A stretch of 64,000 nucleotides of DNA from an uncultured Gammaproteobacteria bacterium (GCA_947258715.1 CAMYJH010000011.1:1-64000), one strand, 5' to 3'; shown: positions 20,411 to 28,491, counted from the stretch's first letter. Notes: a model not told the origin generated them from the letters alone. Translations and numbers: made by a program.

Positions 20411-21190
20411 ATGACATCGATGCCGATCATATTTGTTGCCCACGGCGCACCCACCCTGGCGACGAACCCGACCAAGGGCGCCGATCTCGCCCGCTGGGCA
20501 AAACGACTGCCCAAGCCAAATGCCATCCTCGCCGTATCGGCTCATTGGGAGCAGACCCCTCCGAGCACCGGCGCCGAGCAGACCCAAGATCTGGTCTACG
20601 ACTTCTACGGATTTCCACCCGAGCTTTACGCCCTCGAGTATCGGGCGCCCGGAGCGCCCGGTCTCGCTGTAGAGATCCGCGATACGCTAGAAAGTCAGGG
20701 CACTGAAACCGGTCGTGAGCCTGAACGGGGCTGGGACCACGGTGTCTGGGTACCGCTGCTGCATCTCTTTCCGCATGCGGAGGTACCCGTTCTTCAGCTT
20801 TCTCTTCCCAGCGGTTTTGCCTCGAGCGAAATTTACGCCCTCGGTCAAGCGCTGGCAGATTTGCGCTACCGCGGCGTGCTCATCATGGCCAGTGGTGTGC
20901 TGGTGCACAACTTGCGCACTATCGACTACCACGAGCGCGAGCCCACGCCAAAGTGGGCCCAGGATTTTGACCAGTGGTGCGCGCGCTGCCTGGAGGGCAA
21001 AGACCATCAAGCGCTGATGGATTTCGAACGCGCGTCTCCCGGCTTCAGTCGGGCCCATCCCACAGCGGAGCATTTCACCCCCATCCTGGTGGCGGCGGGC
21101 GCCGCCGGCGTCGACTCGGCGCCCGTAACCTTCCCCGTGACGGGGTTCGAGTACGGCTCGTTGAGCCGGCGCTGCGTACAATTCGGCTAA
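20411..21190 (+). CDS. DODA-type extradiol aromatic ring-opening dioxygenase (YgiD-like)
   Basis: A 259-residue protein of the LigB/DODA superfamily. Candidate metal ligands are H11 (VAHGAPTLA), H45 (SAHWE), H110 (WDHGVW) and H166 (GVLVHN), the arrangement seen in 4,5-DOPA dioxygenases such as YgiD. The true substrate is unknown, because bacterial YgiD proteins often have no clear catechol pathway around them and none is seen here. Confidence 0.88.
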   Translation: MTSMPIIFVAHGAPTLATNPTKGADLARWAKRLPKPNAILAVSAHWEQTPPSTGAEQTQDLVYDFYGFPPELYALEYRAPGAPGLAVEIRDTLESQGTETGREPERGWDHGVWVPLLHLFPHAEVPVLQLSLPSGFASSEIYALGQALADLRYRGVLIMASGVLVHNLRTIDYHEREPTPKWAQDFDQWCARCLEGKDHQALMDFERASPGFSRAHPTAEHFTPILVAAGAAGVDSAPVTFPVTGFEYGSLSRRCVQFG

Positions 21191-21219
21191 AGCCGACCGC
21201 TTGCGACCTTTTGCCTCGA

Positions 21220-21261
21220 CGCTGGCGCTCCCTTGGTACCTCGAGCGCCAGCGGGTATACT
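21220..21261 (+). promoter_or_regulatory. Promoter with overlapping inverted-repeat operator for the cytochrome c pair
   Basis: A -35 like TTGGTA (21233-21238) and a -10 TATACT (21256-21261) are separated by 17 bases. A perfect 11-bp inverted repeat (CGCTGGCGCTC at 21220-21230, GAGCGCCAGCG at 21243-21253) flanks the -35 and fills the spacer. No T-run follows, so an operator is more likely than a terminator. Confidence 0.5.
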
Positions 21262-21377
21262 GCGCCCGCACGTTTGGGGGCTCCAGTCCAGGCGTGCGCC
21301 GTTGGTGCGAAATTTGACTTGAGCGAAGTGATTGTCGACCCGCGCCGCTCGAGCGCGACGATTCTCAAGGGAGTCAT

Positions 21378-21710
21378 ATGAACAGAAAACTCGTGCTTGG
21401 CACGCTGCTTTCAGTTGTCTGCACCGCGTTAGCGGCTGCGGCCAGTGCTCAAGAAGGCGACCCGAAAGCGGGCCAGGTCAAAGCCATTCCCTGTATGGGA
21501 TGCCATGGTATTCCCGGCTATTCCAACGTTTATCCGAGCTACCACGTCCCGAGGGTGGGCGGACAACACTCGCAGTATTTGGTCGACGCGCTGAAAGCCT
21601 ACAAGAACGGCGACCGCGGCCATAAGACGATGCAGGCGCAAGCCGCGAGCTTAAGCGATCAGGACATGGCGGACATCGCGGCTTATTTTTCCGCCGCCAA
21701 GTCCGAGTAG
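21378..21710 (+). CDS. Class I cytochrome c (first of a tandem pair)
   Basis: Small periplasmic electron carrier of 110 residues. A signal peptide (about 1-24, ending ASAQ) is followed by one haem site CMGCH (C39, C42, H43), with methionines near residue 89 available as the axial ligand. It resembles one half of a cytochrome c4 or a c553-like protein. It lies 40 bases before a second gene of the same type, probably in one operon, and would be matured by the ccm genes at 40-46 kb. Confidence 0.9.
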   Translation: MNRKLVLGTLLSVVCTALAAAASAQEGDPKAGQVKAIPCMGCHGIPGYSNVYPSYHVPRVGGQHSQYLVDALKAYKNGDRGHKTMQAQAASLSDQDMADIAAYFSAAKSE

Positions 21711-21750
21711 CGTAGCGATGATGGACGGTCTCATTCGCACGGAGATGCAA

Positions 21751-22089
21751 ATGAAAACAGCGATAGCGACAATCGCGGGATTGATATTCCTGATGGTGGG
21801 CCCCAGCGTGCTCGCCCAGGGTGACGCTGCCGCGGGTAAAGAAAAATCAGCCCCGTGTATCGCCTGTCACGGAGCCGACGGCAATAGTCCGGCCCCGAAC
21901 TTTCCGCGACTTGCCGGGCAGCATGCAGACTACCTGGTGAAAGCGCTGGAAGACTACAAAACGGGTGCACGCAAGAACGCCATCATGGCGGGTTTTGCGG
22001 CTGGACTCAGCAAAAAGGATCGTGAAGATCTCGCGGCCTACTTCGCCAGTCAGGAAGGTCCCTTGACCGTCATCGAGTCCACGAAGTAA
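21751..22089 (+). CDS. Class I cytochrome c (second of a tandem pair)
   Basis: A 112-residue periplasmic cytochrome with a signal peptide (about 1-23), haem site CIACHG (C36, C39, H40), and a likely methionine axial ligand in NAIMAGFAAGLS. I chose the ATG at 21751 because GGAG lies six bases upstream; an in-frame ATG at 21718 has no ribosome site. The shared pattern (FPRLAGQHADYLVKALEDYK here, VPRVGGQHSQYLVDALKAYK in the first gene) shows that the two are duplicates. Together they equal a split di-haem cytochrome c4. Confidence 0.9.
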   Translation: MKTAIATIAGLIFLMVGPSVLAQGDAAAGKEKSAPCIACHGADGNSPAPNFPRLAGQHADYLVKALEDYKTGARKNAIMAGFAAGLSKKDREDLAAYFASQEGPLTVIESTK

Positions 22090-22186
22090 TCCACCAAACT
22101 CGCGTTAATTCCGGGCCCGCGTGACTGCCCAGGTACCGCGCGCGGTTTCGCAGCGTGCAGCAAGGTCCTAATTTTTCGCTTCGATT

Positions 22187-23086
22187 TTAGCTCGCCCTGG
22201 CGACCTTCTTGGGCACAGACACCAGCGTGCGAGATATGAACGTGCCGCCGGAAGACAGATCGGTGATGCCCACGGGACGACCATCGCGGATGTCGACGAT
22301 CATGTGGTTGCGCGAGACTTCAGGATACTCCGCATCGACGACGACATCGTTGTGCAGCGCACGGCCGATTAGATTGCGACCCTCTTTGAGCTTTGCGGAC
22401 TGTCCGTGACTGTCAATGAACGAGGTCTTGTCCCACATCTCGATGCGGAATCGGCGTTTCGCCATCCAAACGTCCACGCAAGCCATATCCTCGGCACGCA
22501 CGGGCGTAGTTTTTCCCTTTGGAAGCTGAACCACATCGCGAATGATCGTCTCCGAGCTGCTCAGCTCCTGAGTAACTCCGGGTCTTTGCACCACGAGCTC
22601 AGTGACGCTTTCCGCTTCCGAGTCCGCGGTGACATGGATCTGGGACTGCAGTCTATTCGAGCCGATACTGTTGAGCGCGGCAAGGCGCGCGAGCAAATAG
22701 TTGCGGTACTTGCTCAAAGCGAGAAGCTTGATTTCGTCACGCTTTGAAGGAAGAGCAGACAGTGTCATGAAAAGCTTTCGCCAGGAGTGGTCTTCGGTGA
22801 AGAAAGCGCTTCCGAGTTTCCTGAACAGTTCATCAACCGCGTTGGGGCTCCCCACTGCTCTTTTCAACACCCGCTGCAGCAGATCCGCTGCCTGGCGCGT
22901 AGCGCTAGTGAGACTGTTCAGCCGGTCGTCGTCGAGAGTCAGGAGCTTGGCAAACAGTTCTGAAGTAATCAGAGTTTTTCGAGAGAGGGCCTGATCGAAC
23001 TGTTCCAGCGAAGTGATGAATTCCGGCAAGCCTTTTACCGACAGGTGCAGAGGCTGGCTGAACTTGTTCTGCTTAGCGCTTCCCAT
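22187..23086 (-). CDS. FHA-domain protein, copy 1
   Basis: A 299-residue protein with a C-terminal FHA domain (about residues 215-290), recognised by NLIGRALHNDV, VSRNHMIVD and DLSSGGTF. These residues bind phosphothreonine in other FHA proteins. The N-terminal part (about 15-170) is an all-helical region I do not recognise. It is shared with the FHA protein at 32157 (compare EDHSWRKLFMTL here with RDHDWRTIFSTI there). I chose the ATG at 23086 because a GGAGGA site sits seven bases upstream. No kinase gene is adjacent. Confidence 0.82.
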   Translation of the reverse strand: MGSAKQNKFSQPLHLSVKGLPEFITSLEQFDQALSRKTLITSELFAKLLTLDDDRLNSLTSATRQAADLLQRVLKRAVGSPNAVDELFRKLGSAFFTEDHSWRKLFMTLSALPSKRDEIKLLALSKYRNYLLARLAALNSIGSNRLQSQIHVTADSEAESVTELVVQRPGVTQELSSSETIIRDVVQLPKGKTTPVRAEDMACVDVWMAKRRFRIEMWDKTSFIDSHGQSAKLKEGRNLIGRALHNDVVVDAEYPEVSRNHMIVDIRDGRPVGITDLSSGGTFISRTLVSVPKKVARAS

Positions 23087-23575
23087 GAACGCGTCCTCCG
23101 TCGTGGGTGCCATGGTTTTTCTGGTTGCGGTTCGACGCTTATAAGGCGTCCCTGGTTACGGGAAAGGATGGTCTTTGTTTCCTTTTGAATCAAGGACTTA
23201 TTGCTGGTACTGTGAACAAGTTCACGAAATTTGAGGAAGATCTCGAGCTCCTGTCGCTGGTTGCCGAAAGGTGCCGAGAAAAGCATGAATGGCGTTCGGA
23301 TTGAATACGCAAATCGTTCCTCTGGGAGGGGCCTTTTTGGGCCTGATTCCCGTACCGCAAATCTCCCTCACGCCCTCGGACTCCGGTCTCGGCTTCGGCA
23401 TCTTATTCCTGCTCATGCCGCCGGCGCCCTGGCTCTGCCCGCCGGCCGGGACTGGATTGGCGCCCGCCCTGCTGCCGCGTGGCAAAACATTCGCGGAACG
23501 TGGCAAACTTATAGTCCCGATTAGCATTGTTCGCCAGGGCGTTTCCTAAGCGCTGCCAGAAAACGTTCGCGCCGC
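23087..23575. other. Gene-free interval with regulatory potential
   Basis: This 489-base stretch separates the minus-strand FHA gene from the plus-strand membrane-protein gene. It holds a CRP-like palindrome at 23211-23226. Overlapping open frames on both strands (for example 23289-23549) lack ribosome sites and family resemblance, so I do not call them genes. Confidence 0.5.
23211..23226. promoter_or_regulatory. Candidate CRP site
   Basis: TGTGAACAAGTTCACG matches the CRP consensus TGTGA-N6-TCACA at nine of ten conserved positions and includes a perfect GTGAAC/GTTCAC palindrome. It lies 125 bases upstream of the FHA gene start. A close Crp homologue is encoded at 59945 in this window. Confidence 0.5.
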
Positions 23576-23959
23576 ATGACCTTTTTTAGTTATGACGACG
23601 ACGACATCGAGCAAGACGCTCTAGATGTCCTCTCGGCCTCCTCCATTCTGGAAATTACTGAGTTTCGCCTGTTCGAGCTCGCTTATGAGCGCTGGTTCGG
23701 CGAGCCACCCATCGAGGAGAAGATGGAGTCGGTGTATACGCGCTATATGTTTTGCGACAATGCGCCATTTTGGGTTCGACAGTTCTGCCGCGAGGTAATG
23801 GTACGCGAAAGGATGGGCGTTCTGGATCCCAAGGAGTTTGGGGTCTTCCCAACGCCCGAGTCACAGACCATGCTCCAGCGCGGCCTTTGTTACGGCATGG
23901 TGATTCTGTTCGTGATGCTCACACTCCACCTGATCGCCATTCTAGTTTCGAAATACTGA
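23576..23959 (+). CDS. Hypothetical C-terminally anchored membrane protein
   Basis: A 127-residue protein that I do not recognise. The N-terminal 95 residues are acidic and probably helical, starting with an Asp-rich run (SYDDDDIEQD). A single hydrophobic segment at about residues 103-124 ends just before the C-terminus, so it may be a tail-anchored inner-membrane protein facing the cytoplasm. Composition and length argue for a real gene. It diverges from the FHA gene across a shared intergenic region, which may indicate joint regulation. Confidence 0.6.
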   Translation: MTFFSYDDDDIEQDALDVLSASSILEITEFRLFELAYERWFGEPPIEEKMESVYTRYMFCDNAPFWVRQFCREVMVRERMGVLDPKEFGVFPTPESQTMLQRGLCYGMVILFVMLTLHLIAILVSKY

Positions 23960-24615
23960 CCTGATAGAGAAGGATAGATTCGGCTGAAAACAAGGGGAAT
24001 AACTGCTGCGAAAACGAATTCCCTTACCGGATCTCTTACTCTTGGGCGGAAATTCGAATCCGCCCGTAACGTCGATGCCAGGAGCCAAGAGCGCGATCTC
24101 TCGTCACCCATTACTGACCAAGCATCAGGAAATAAAATCCGGCCACCCGCCGACCACTGTGATCTTTGGGGCGCCGAATTAATGCCCACAGATCGGACTG
24201 AGACCAAATTTCGGAGCAGACGCTCGCATGAACCCCCCCATATGTTTCGATGTAGGCCAACTTCCGCGCGCGCTTACGCCTTCTCATTCGGATTCTTTGA
24301 TCCTTACCCGGCCGAACTACACCCAGCGGCCAAAAGCCTCGACGCGCCGCCGCTCGAATTTTTCAACACTGCAGGTTGTAACAAGACGAACGGATCCGGG
24401 GGTAAAATGTTTCTCGCCTGGGGAATCCCAAAAAGCGCGCCGTTCGAACCGTCCCGATTAGAACCATTGTCACGGGACGGAGTCGAATCTTCGCTAAACC
24501 AATTGCCTGATTCTGCCTGCGGCCGCTGGCCCGATCCCCGGGGAGGGCCCTGGACGCACCACGCTCCCCGACCCGGTGATCGGTTCCAAGAGTTGTCCCG
24601 AGTCAATCTCGTGAG
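23960..24615. other. Long gene-free interval upstream of the ECF sigma factor
   Basis: About 650 bases without a convincing gene. Open frames here (for example 24182-24619 plus, 24304-24606 minus) are overlapping, low-complexity and without ribosome sites. The one clear structure is the hairpin at 24044-24065. The stretch could hold the sigma factor promoter and leader, or decayed coding sequence. Confidence 0.5.
24044..24065. repeat. Perfect 7-bp hairpin
   Basis: GGGCGGA (24044-24050) pairs with TCCGCCC (24059-24065) around an 8-base loop. It lies 85 bases after the membrane-protein gene. The TTCGAATCC inside recalls a tRNA T-arm, but no tRNA body surrounds it, and there is no T-run for a terminator. 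Confidence 0.45.
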
Positions 24616-25203
24616 ATGAGAATGGAAGAAACCCGTCCAAAACTCGGTCTTTCTACCCTGAAGCGATCCTTAGGTCGGCAGCTTGGCATGGAAAAACCCC
24701 AGCAACGCTTCGAAAAGCTAGTCCTGGCGCTCTCGTCGGACATCTACAGGTACGCGTATTTTCTTTGTAAAAACCAGGAGTTAGCAGAAGATTTGGTGCA
24801 GGAAACATTTGTCCGCGCGTGGCGATTCCTGGGAAGCCTGAGAGACGAAAGAAAGGCCAAAAGCTGGCTGTTTACCACCCTCAGGCGGGAATTTGCCCGC
24901 CAGTTCGAGCGCTACCAACCGCGCTTCGACGACGTGGAGCCAGACCTGTTGCCCGGCGAGCGCAGCTCGCAATGGGAGGTGCTGGTAGTGCGCCGGGCCA
25001 TGCTGGGACTGCCGCTCAAGTACAGGGAGCCAATTGTTTTGCAGGTGATCGGCGGCTATAGCGGAGACGAGATTGCGAACATGCTTGGTGTCCCTAGGGC
25101 CACCGTCAACACGCGTCTATTTCGTGCGCGTCAGCGCCTTAGAAAAATCTTCGAAGATGGCGTAAGTGATATCGATCTCGACGAGATCGAGGTTTCAAAT
25201 TAG
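24616..25203 (+). CDS. ECF-type RNA polymerase sigma factor
   Basis: A 195-residue sigma-70 family protein with region 2 (about 36-95: DIYRYAYFLCKNQ, ELAEDLVQETFVRAWR) and region 4 (about 130-180: LPLKYREPIVLQV, GYSGDEIANMLGVPRATV). There is no region 3, as expected for an ECF factor. It is directly followed, with no spacing, by a zinc-type anti-sigma gene, so its activity is probably held at the membrane. The start could also be the ATG at 24622. The target regulon cannot be told from this window. Confidence 0.92.
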   Translation: MRMEETRPKLGLSTLKRSLGRQLGMEKPQQRFEKLVLALSSDIYRYAYFLCKNQELAEDLVQETFVRAWRFLGSLRDERKAKSWLFTTLRREFARQFERYQPRFDDVEPDLLPGERSSQWEVLVVRRAMLGLPLKYREPIVLQVIGGYSGDEIANMLGVPRATVNTRLFRARQRLRKIFEDGVSDIDLDEIEVSN

Positions 25204-25908
25204 ATGAACTGCCTAGAATTCAGACGACTGATCGACATAGATCCGGTTTCGCAGGACGAGGACGTTATTCTTCACAAGGCACAGTGCGAAAGCTGCGCCG
25301 GCTTCGCTTCACGGGCGGCTCGCTTCTCCACTGCCCTGAACGCGGCGGCGCGAATCAAAGCACCGGAGAATCTGGCTTCGCGTGTTTTGCTCAGGCAATC
25401 CTTTCTGCCTTCCAAATCGAAATTTTCGAGACGCAACGTATTTGCCCTGGCCGCCAGCGTGTTTGTCGTCCTCAGCTTGGCGCTGAGCGCGGCCGTCGTC
25501 GTCAATATTCAGGATCCGCTGGCGCGCGAAATATTCACGCTGGTCCGTTACGCAGACTATGCGATGGAGCCCAAGATTCCCCTTGGCGAAAAGCCCGTGG
25601 CTAAGGCGATTGCCCGCGCCGGGCTTAAGCTCGAAGGCAGACTGGATAAGGTGACCTTCGCCGGCAACTGCCTGCTGCAGCAGAAGATTGCCGGCCATCT
25701 CGTGATTCAGGGAGAGAAAGCGCCAATCACGGTCTTTTTGACCCGCGAAATGCAGATCGACTCCAAGACCGCGATTCGCAGCGACAACTTGCGCGGCATC
25801 GTTGTCCCGATGGAGAAAGGCGCCATTATCGTAGTCGGCGCAGCGGGGGAATCACTCACGGAGCTGGTCGAACGTGTCGCCGCCGCTGTACGTTGGCGTC
25901 ATGCTTAA
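25204..25908 (+). CDS. Membrane anti-sigma factor, DUF3379 type
   Basis: A 234-residue protein starting right after the sigma factor stop codon. The N-terminus has an HX3CX2C zinc motif (H24, C28, C31) of ZAS-type anti-sigma domains. One membrane segment (about 79-100) follows, then a periplasmic region of about 130 residues with the DUF3379-like pattern. By family analogy it binds the sigma factor in the cytoplasm and releases it after an envelope signal. The signal and the protease are unknown. Confidence 0.85.
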   Translation: MNCLEFRRLIDIDPVSQDEDVILHKAQCESCAGFASRAARFSTALNAAARIKAPENLASRVLLRQSFLPSKSKFSRRNVFALAASVFVVLSLALSAAVVVNIQDPLAREIFTLVRYADYAMEPKIPLGEKPVAKAIARAGLKLEGRLDKVTFAGNCLLQQKIAGHLVIQGEKAPITVFLTREMQIDSKTAIRSDNLRGIVVPMEKGAIIVVGAAGESLTELVERVAAAVRWRHA

Positions 25909-25935
25909 CCATCGATCGCCGATTCCCGGCGGCAT

Positions 25936-26436
25936 TCATTTAAACTGTATCTGATGGGCGAAGCGATCGCCGTCCGTCACAGTCAGCTGCTCGAATCCGA
26001 GTAGTTTCAGCAGATCGAAGAAGGTGAACAGATCCTCTACCTCATAGGCGCGGAAAATGGGAGTCGTTCGCGCCCTCGCAGAAAGCATCGCCAGCAGGCC
26101 CCGCATGCGATACAAAGTATTGTAACCATCATCATAGAGCGCGGTAATGATCAGCTTCTCGGCCTCATTACCCTTCGCGAAAATGGCAACCGGCGGCGGA
26201 TAGGTGCTACTGATCATCTGATTTGTCAACTCAGTAACGAACAGGATGCGCCGCTTGCGGCTCGAATCGGGCAAAGTGACCGAGCGTGCGGTGTAGATTT
26301 CACTGGTCGCCGGGATCGGATAGTAATAGCCAGCGTGACGATCATCCGCCAGAGCCTGGGGCCTGAATACGGTCGCCGTAACCACTGCCATCACCCCTGC
26401 GACTATATATGACGCTATACCCTCAGGCGGGAACAT
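25936..26436 (-). CDS. Conserved hypothetical periplasmic protein
   Basis: From the ATG at 26436 this encodes 166 residues with a probable signal peptide (cleavage near QALA-DD, about residue 30). The mature part has no motif I can tie to a function; notable segments are HAGYYYPIPATSEIY, YPPPVAIFAKG and LGFEQLTVTDGDRFAHQI. Similar proteins have carried misleading molybdopterin names in databases, but nothing here suggests cofactor chemistry. It overlaps the end of the PEBP gene by 14 bases, so the two are probably co-expressed. A longer start at 26493 is possible but would remove the signal sequence from the N-terminus. Confidence 0.65.
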   Translation of the reverse strand: MFPPEGIASYIVAGVMAVVTATVFRPQALADDRHAGYYYPIPATSEIYTARSVTLPDSSRKRRILFVTELTNQMISSTYPPPVAIFAKGNEAEKLIITALYDDGYNTLYRMRGLLAMLSARARTTPIFRAYEVEDLFTFFDLLKLLGFEQLTVTDGDRFAHQIQFK

Positions 26437-27052
26437 CGGGATTGAGACTGTAGGTGCCTGTGATTCGGGCACTATCGATAACGTGTCCGTCAATCGCCGC
26501 GAGCACGTCGGCGCCGGTGAACTGCCCCCCGACGGGGCAGCGTTCGAGATCCAACGCGTACAGTGTAAAGTGATAATGATGAACTATGGAGTCGTTCCAC
26601 GGAGGGCACGGTCCGTCGTATCCAAAATAGCTGCCGCTCATGTCTTCGTCGGATTCGAACCACTTGGTGTAATCGTTGATTCCCTGCCGGGTGCCACGCG
26701 GGCCCTGCGGCCCGTCCTTTCCCTGGGGCGTGACTTCGTCGGAAAATTCGCCTTCCTGTATTCCAACGGCGTCGGCGGAGATATCGACCAGCACCCAGTG
26801 GAAGAAGTCAACCCGCTTCATTTTTTTCGAAAGTGTCTTACCTTCCTTGTTGACGTCGCCGGGCTTGGATGGTACGTCGGGATCGTGACACAGGAGCACC
26901 AGCGATTTTGTGCCTTCGGGCACATCGCTCCACGACAAAGCCGGATTGCGATTTGAACCGAGTGTTACGTGAGCTTCCGGATCAGGAACGCAGAACGCAC
27001 ACTGCGGCGGAATCGGTGAGTCATTTTCGAAACTGTCGCTCGTAAGTTTCAT
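26423..27052 (-). CDS. YbhB/YbcL-type PEBP (Raf kinase inhibitor-like) protein
   Basis: A 209-residue phosphatidylethanolamine-binding-family protein. Visible signature blocks are NPALSWSDVPEGTKSLVLL, the DPDVP motif, FFHWVLVDI and YFGYDGPCPPWND. The ATG at 27052 is preceded by GGAGGAGG six bases upstream, so the longer frame to 27142 is not used. Bacterial members bind small ligands and have no settled role. It is first of a pair with the periplasmic protein at 25936. Confidence 0.9.
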   Translation of the reverse strand: MKLTSDSFENDSPIPPQCAFCVPDPEAHVTLGSNRNPALSWSDVPEGTKSLVLLCHDPDVPSKPGDVNKEGKTLSKKMKRVDFFHWVLVDISADAVGIQEGEFSDEVTPQGKDGPQGPRGTRQGINDYTKWFESDEDMSGSYFGYDGPCPPWNDSIVHHYHFTLYALDLERCPVGGQFTGADVLAAIDGHVIDSARITGTYSLNPDVPA

Positions 27053-27271
27053 TCTTAAGCCTCCTCCAGTGAACGTGGTTTCGGCCCTGAGTTCAGCCAT
27101 CTTCGCGCGTGGCCGGTATCGAACCCGGCGCAAGCCTATCACGGAGAAGCATTCGTGGATAAATTCGAAGCGCTCTCCGGTCGCGGCCGGCAGCCCATCG
27201 AATCATCGCCGCGCAGGAATTCGATCTCCATTAATCAAGCACTTGGGCGCTAGATTAGGTCAACACGCAGC

Positions 27272-27832
27272 TTAGACACCCTCGTTCTTGAGCGCCTCCT
27301 CTAGCAAGCGCACCTGGGCGCGTGCGCCCTCGGCGTGGGGATTGATCTCCAGTACGCGTTCGAATGCCTTCAACGCGCCGACCTTGTCGCCGCTGCTCAG
27401 GAATATGAGACCCAGTCCCGAAACCGCGCCGAAGTGCCGCGGCTCCAGCGCCAGGGTGCGTTCGATATCTCCTACCGAGGCAGCCAGTTGGCCGTTGAGA
27501 TAAAACGCCGTCGCGCGCTTGTTCCACCCTTCGGCAAAGGAGGGGGACTTTTCGATGATTACGGTGAACAGATCGATGGCCAGATTGAGCTGGTCGGAAA
27601 CCATGGCCTCGAGACCGGCCTGCATCATGCGGTTCAGTTCCGGATCGCCAGCGTCCAGCCAGATTCGCCAGATCCTGCGCTCGAGGTCTGTGGCAATCTC
27701 TAAATTTTCCGTCTGTTGAATGCGTTCAAACAGCGCCTTGAGCCGCGGGTCGTTCTGATCGGCAAAGACCGTCGGAGAGAGGACTGCGGCAATCAGCAAA
27801 AAGATGAAAATGCATTTCGACCGCGATTTCAT
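27272..27832 (-). CDS. TPR-repeat periplasmic or lipid-side protein
   Basis: A 186-residue protein with a signal peptide (about 1-24, ending VFA-DQ) and three tetratricopeptide-like repeats from about residue 75 (DLFTVIIEKSPSFAEGWNKR, IERTLALEPRHFGAVSGLGL and KAFERVLEINPHAEGARAQV). TPRs are protein-binding scaffolds, and no partner is indicated. There is no lipobox cysteine. It follows the zinc-ribbon gene on the same strand, with 68 bases between them. Confidence 0.8.
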   Translation of the reverse strand: MKSRSKCIFIFLLIAAVLSPTVFADQNDPRLKALFERIQQTENLEIATDLERRIWRIWLDAGDPELNRMMQAGLEAMVSDQLNLAIDLFTVIIEKSPSFAEGWNKRATAFYLNGQLAASVGDIERTLALEPRHFGAVSGLGLIFLSSGDKVGALKAFERVLEINPHAEGARAQVRLLEEALKNEGV

Positions 27833-27900
27833 GCGACTGAATACGCGTGAATCAGCTCTGCCTGCGTTTCGAGTCCGGGTTGCGAAGTTTACGGCGGAAG

Positions 27901-28149
27901 TTACTGCTTGGGGGACTTCGATTGCTTGACGTTTCTCGCCATCTGCAGCATCTCTTCATATTGTTCCATCACCACCAGCACCGACTCGCGTTCACCGCAC
28001 GCGGGACAAACGCAGTCCATCATCACGCCCAGCGCATCCGGATCGTCGTAGTTCTCATCCGCTCGGGTACTGAACTCCATCAGCCCTTGAAAACCGCACT
28101 CGTCGCACTGACTCCACGAGTCGAAGCTCCTCATCTCGGAGTCAGGCAA
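27901..28149 (-). CDS. Small zinc-ribbon protein
   Basis: An 82-residue protein with two CXXC knuckles (CDECGFQG near residues 15-22 and CPACGE near 48-53), which should bind one zinc ion. The C-terminus is helical and Lys/Gln-rich. No enzymatic domain is present; such proteins often bind nucleic acid or partner proteins. The first five codons overlap the end of a possible small upstream frame (28131-28286). The start could also be the Met at residue 6. Confidence 0.65.
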   Translation of the reverse strand: MPDSEMRSFDSWSQCDECGFQGLMEFSTRADENYDDPDALGVMMDCVCPACGERESVLVVMEQYEEMLQMARNVKQSKSPKQ

Positions 28150-28286
28150 GAACGATCGCTCTTCATACGCGCTAAAAGAAACTCATAGCTCTGGGAAGCG
28201 AACTGGTTCTGCATTCCTTTACGGCCGGATATGCTCTCGTCGCAGTAAAGTTTTGTACCCATGCGGATGCGTTCGTCTTTACACAT
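28131..28286 (-). CDS. Possible 51-residue small protein upstream of the zinc ribbon
   Basis: On the minus strand an ATG at 28286 opens a 51-codon frame ending in a TGA inside the first codons of the zinc-ribbon gene (19-base overlap). The peptide is basic and polar (for example MCKDERIRMGTKLYCDE), with a composition plausible for a protein. The frame stays open about 26 codons further upstream without a clear start. I do not recognise it; chance is a real alternative. Confidence 0.3.
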   Translation of the reverse strand: MCKDERIRMGTKLYCDESISGRKGMQNQFASQSYEFLLARMKSDRSCLTPR

Positions 28287-28491
28287 GCGGACAAGGTTGT
28301 GCTGCTGCGTCTTGCGCTTTTCAGCAAGTGACCCGCTGGCCTGTACGGCCAGGGCACACTAGGATGATAGGAACGGCATCTCGCATATGGCGCGTCACTT
28401 GTGCTCCGATGGGAAAAACGATCCGGCGTTACTATAGGCCAAGCGCAAGCCCGACTCCAGAAGCGCGACCTTCTTTATCGGCGGTGCCGAT

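Noticed and set aside
23222..23549. Overlapping open frames on both strands (86 and 101 residues)
   Set aside because: There is no ribosome site or recognisable family, and the two strands compete for the same bases. The peptides are Pro/Gly-rich in a likely regulatory region.
24044..24065. tRNA-like T-arm (TTCGAATCC)
   Set aside because: The loop is misplaced by one base and there is no acceptor stem, anticodon arm or CCA at the right distance.
24182..24619. A 145-residue plus-strand frame before the sigma factor
   Set aside because: It has no ribosome site, a composition unlike a protein, and overlapping frames on the other strand.
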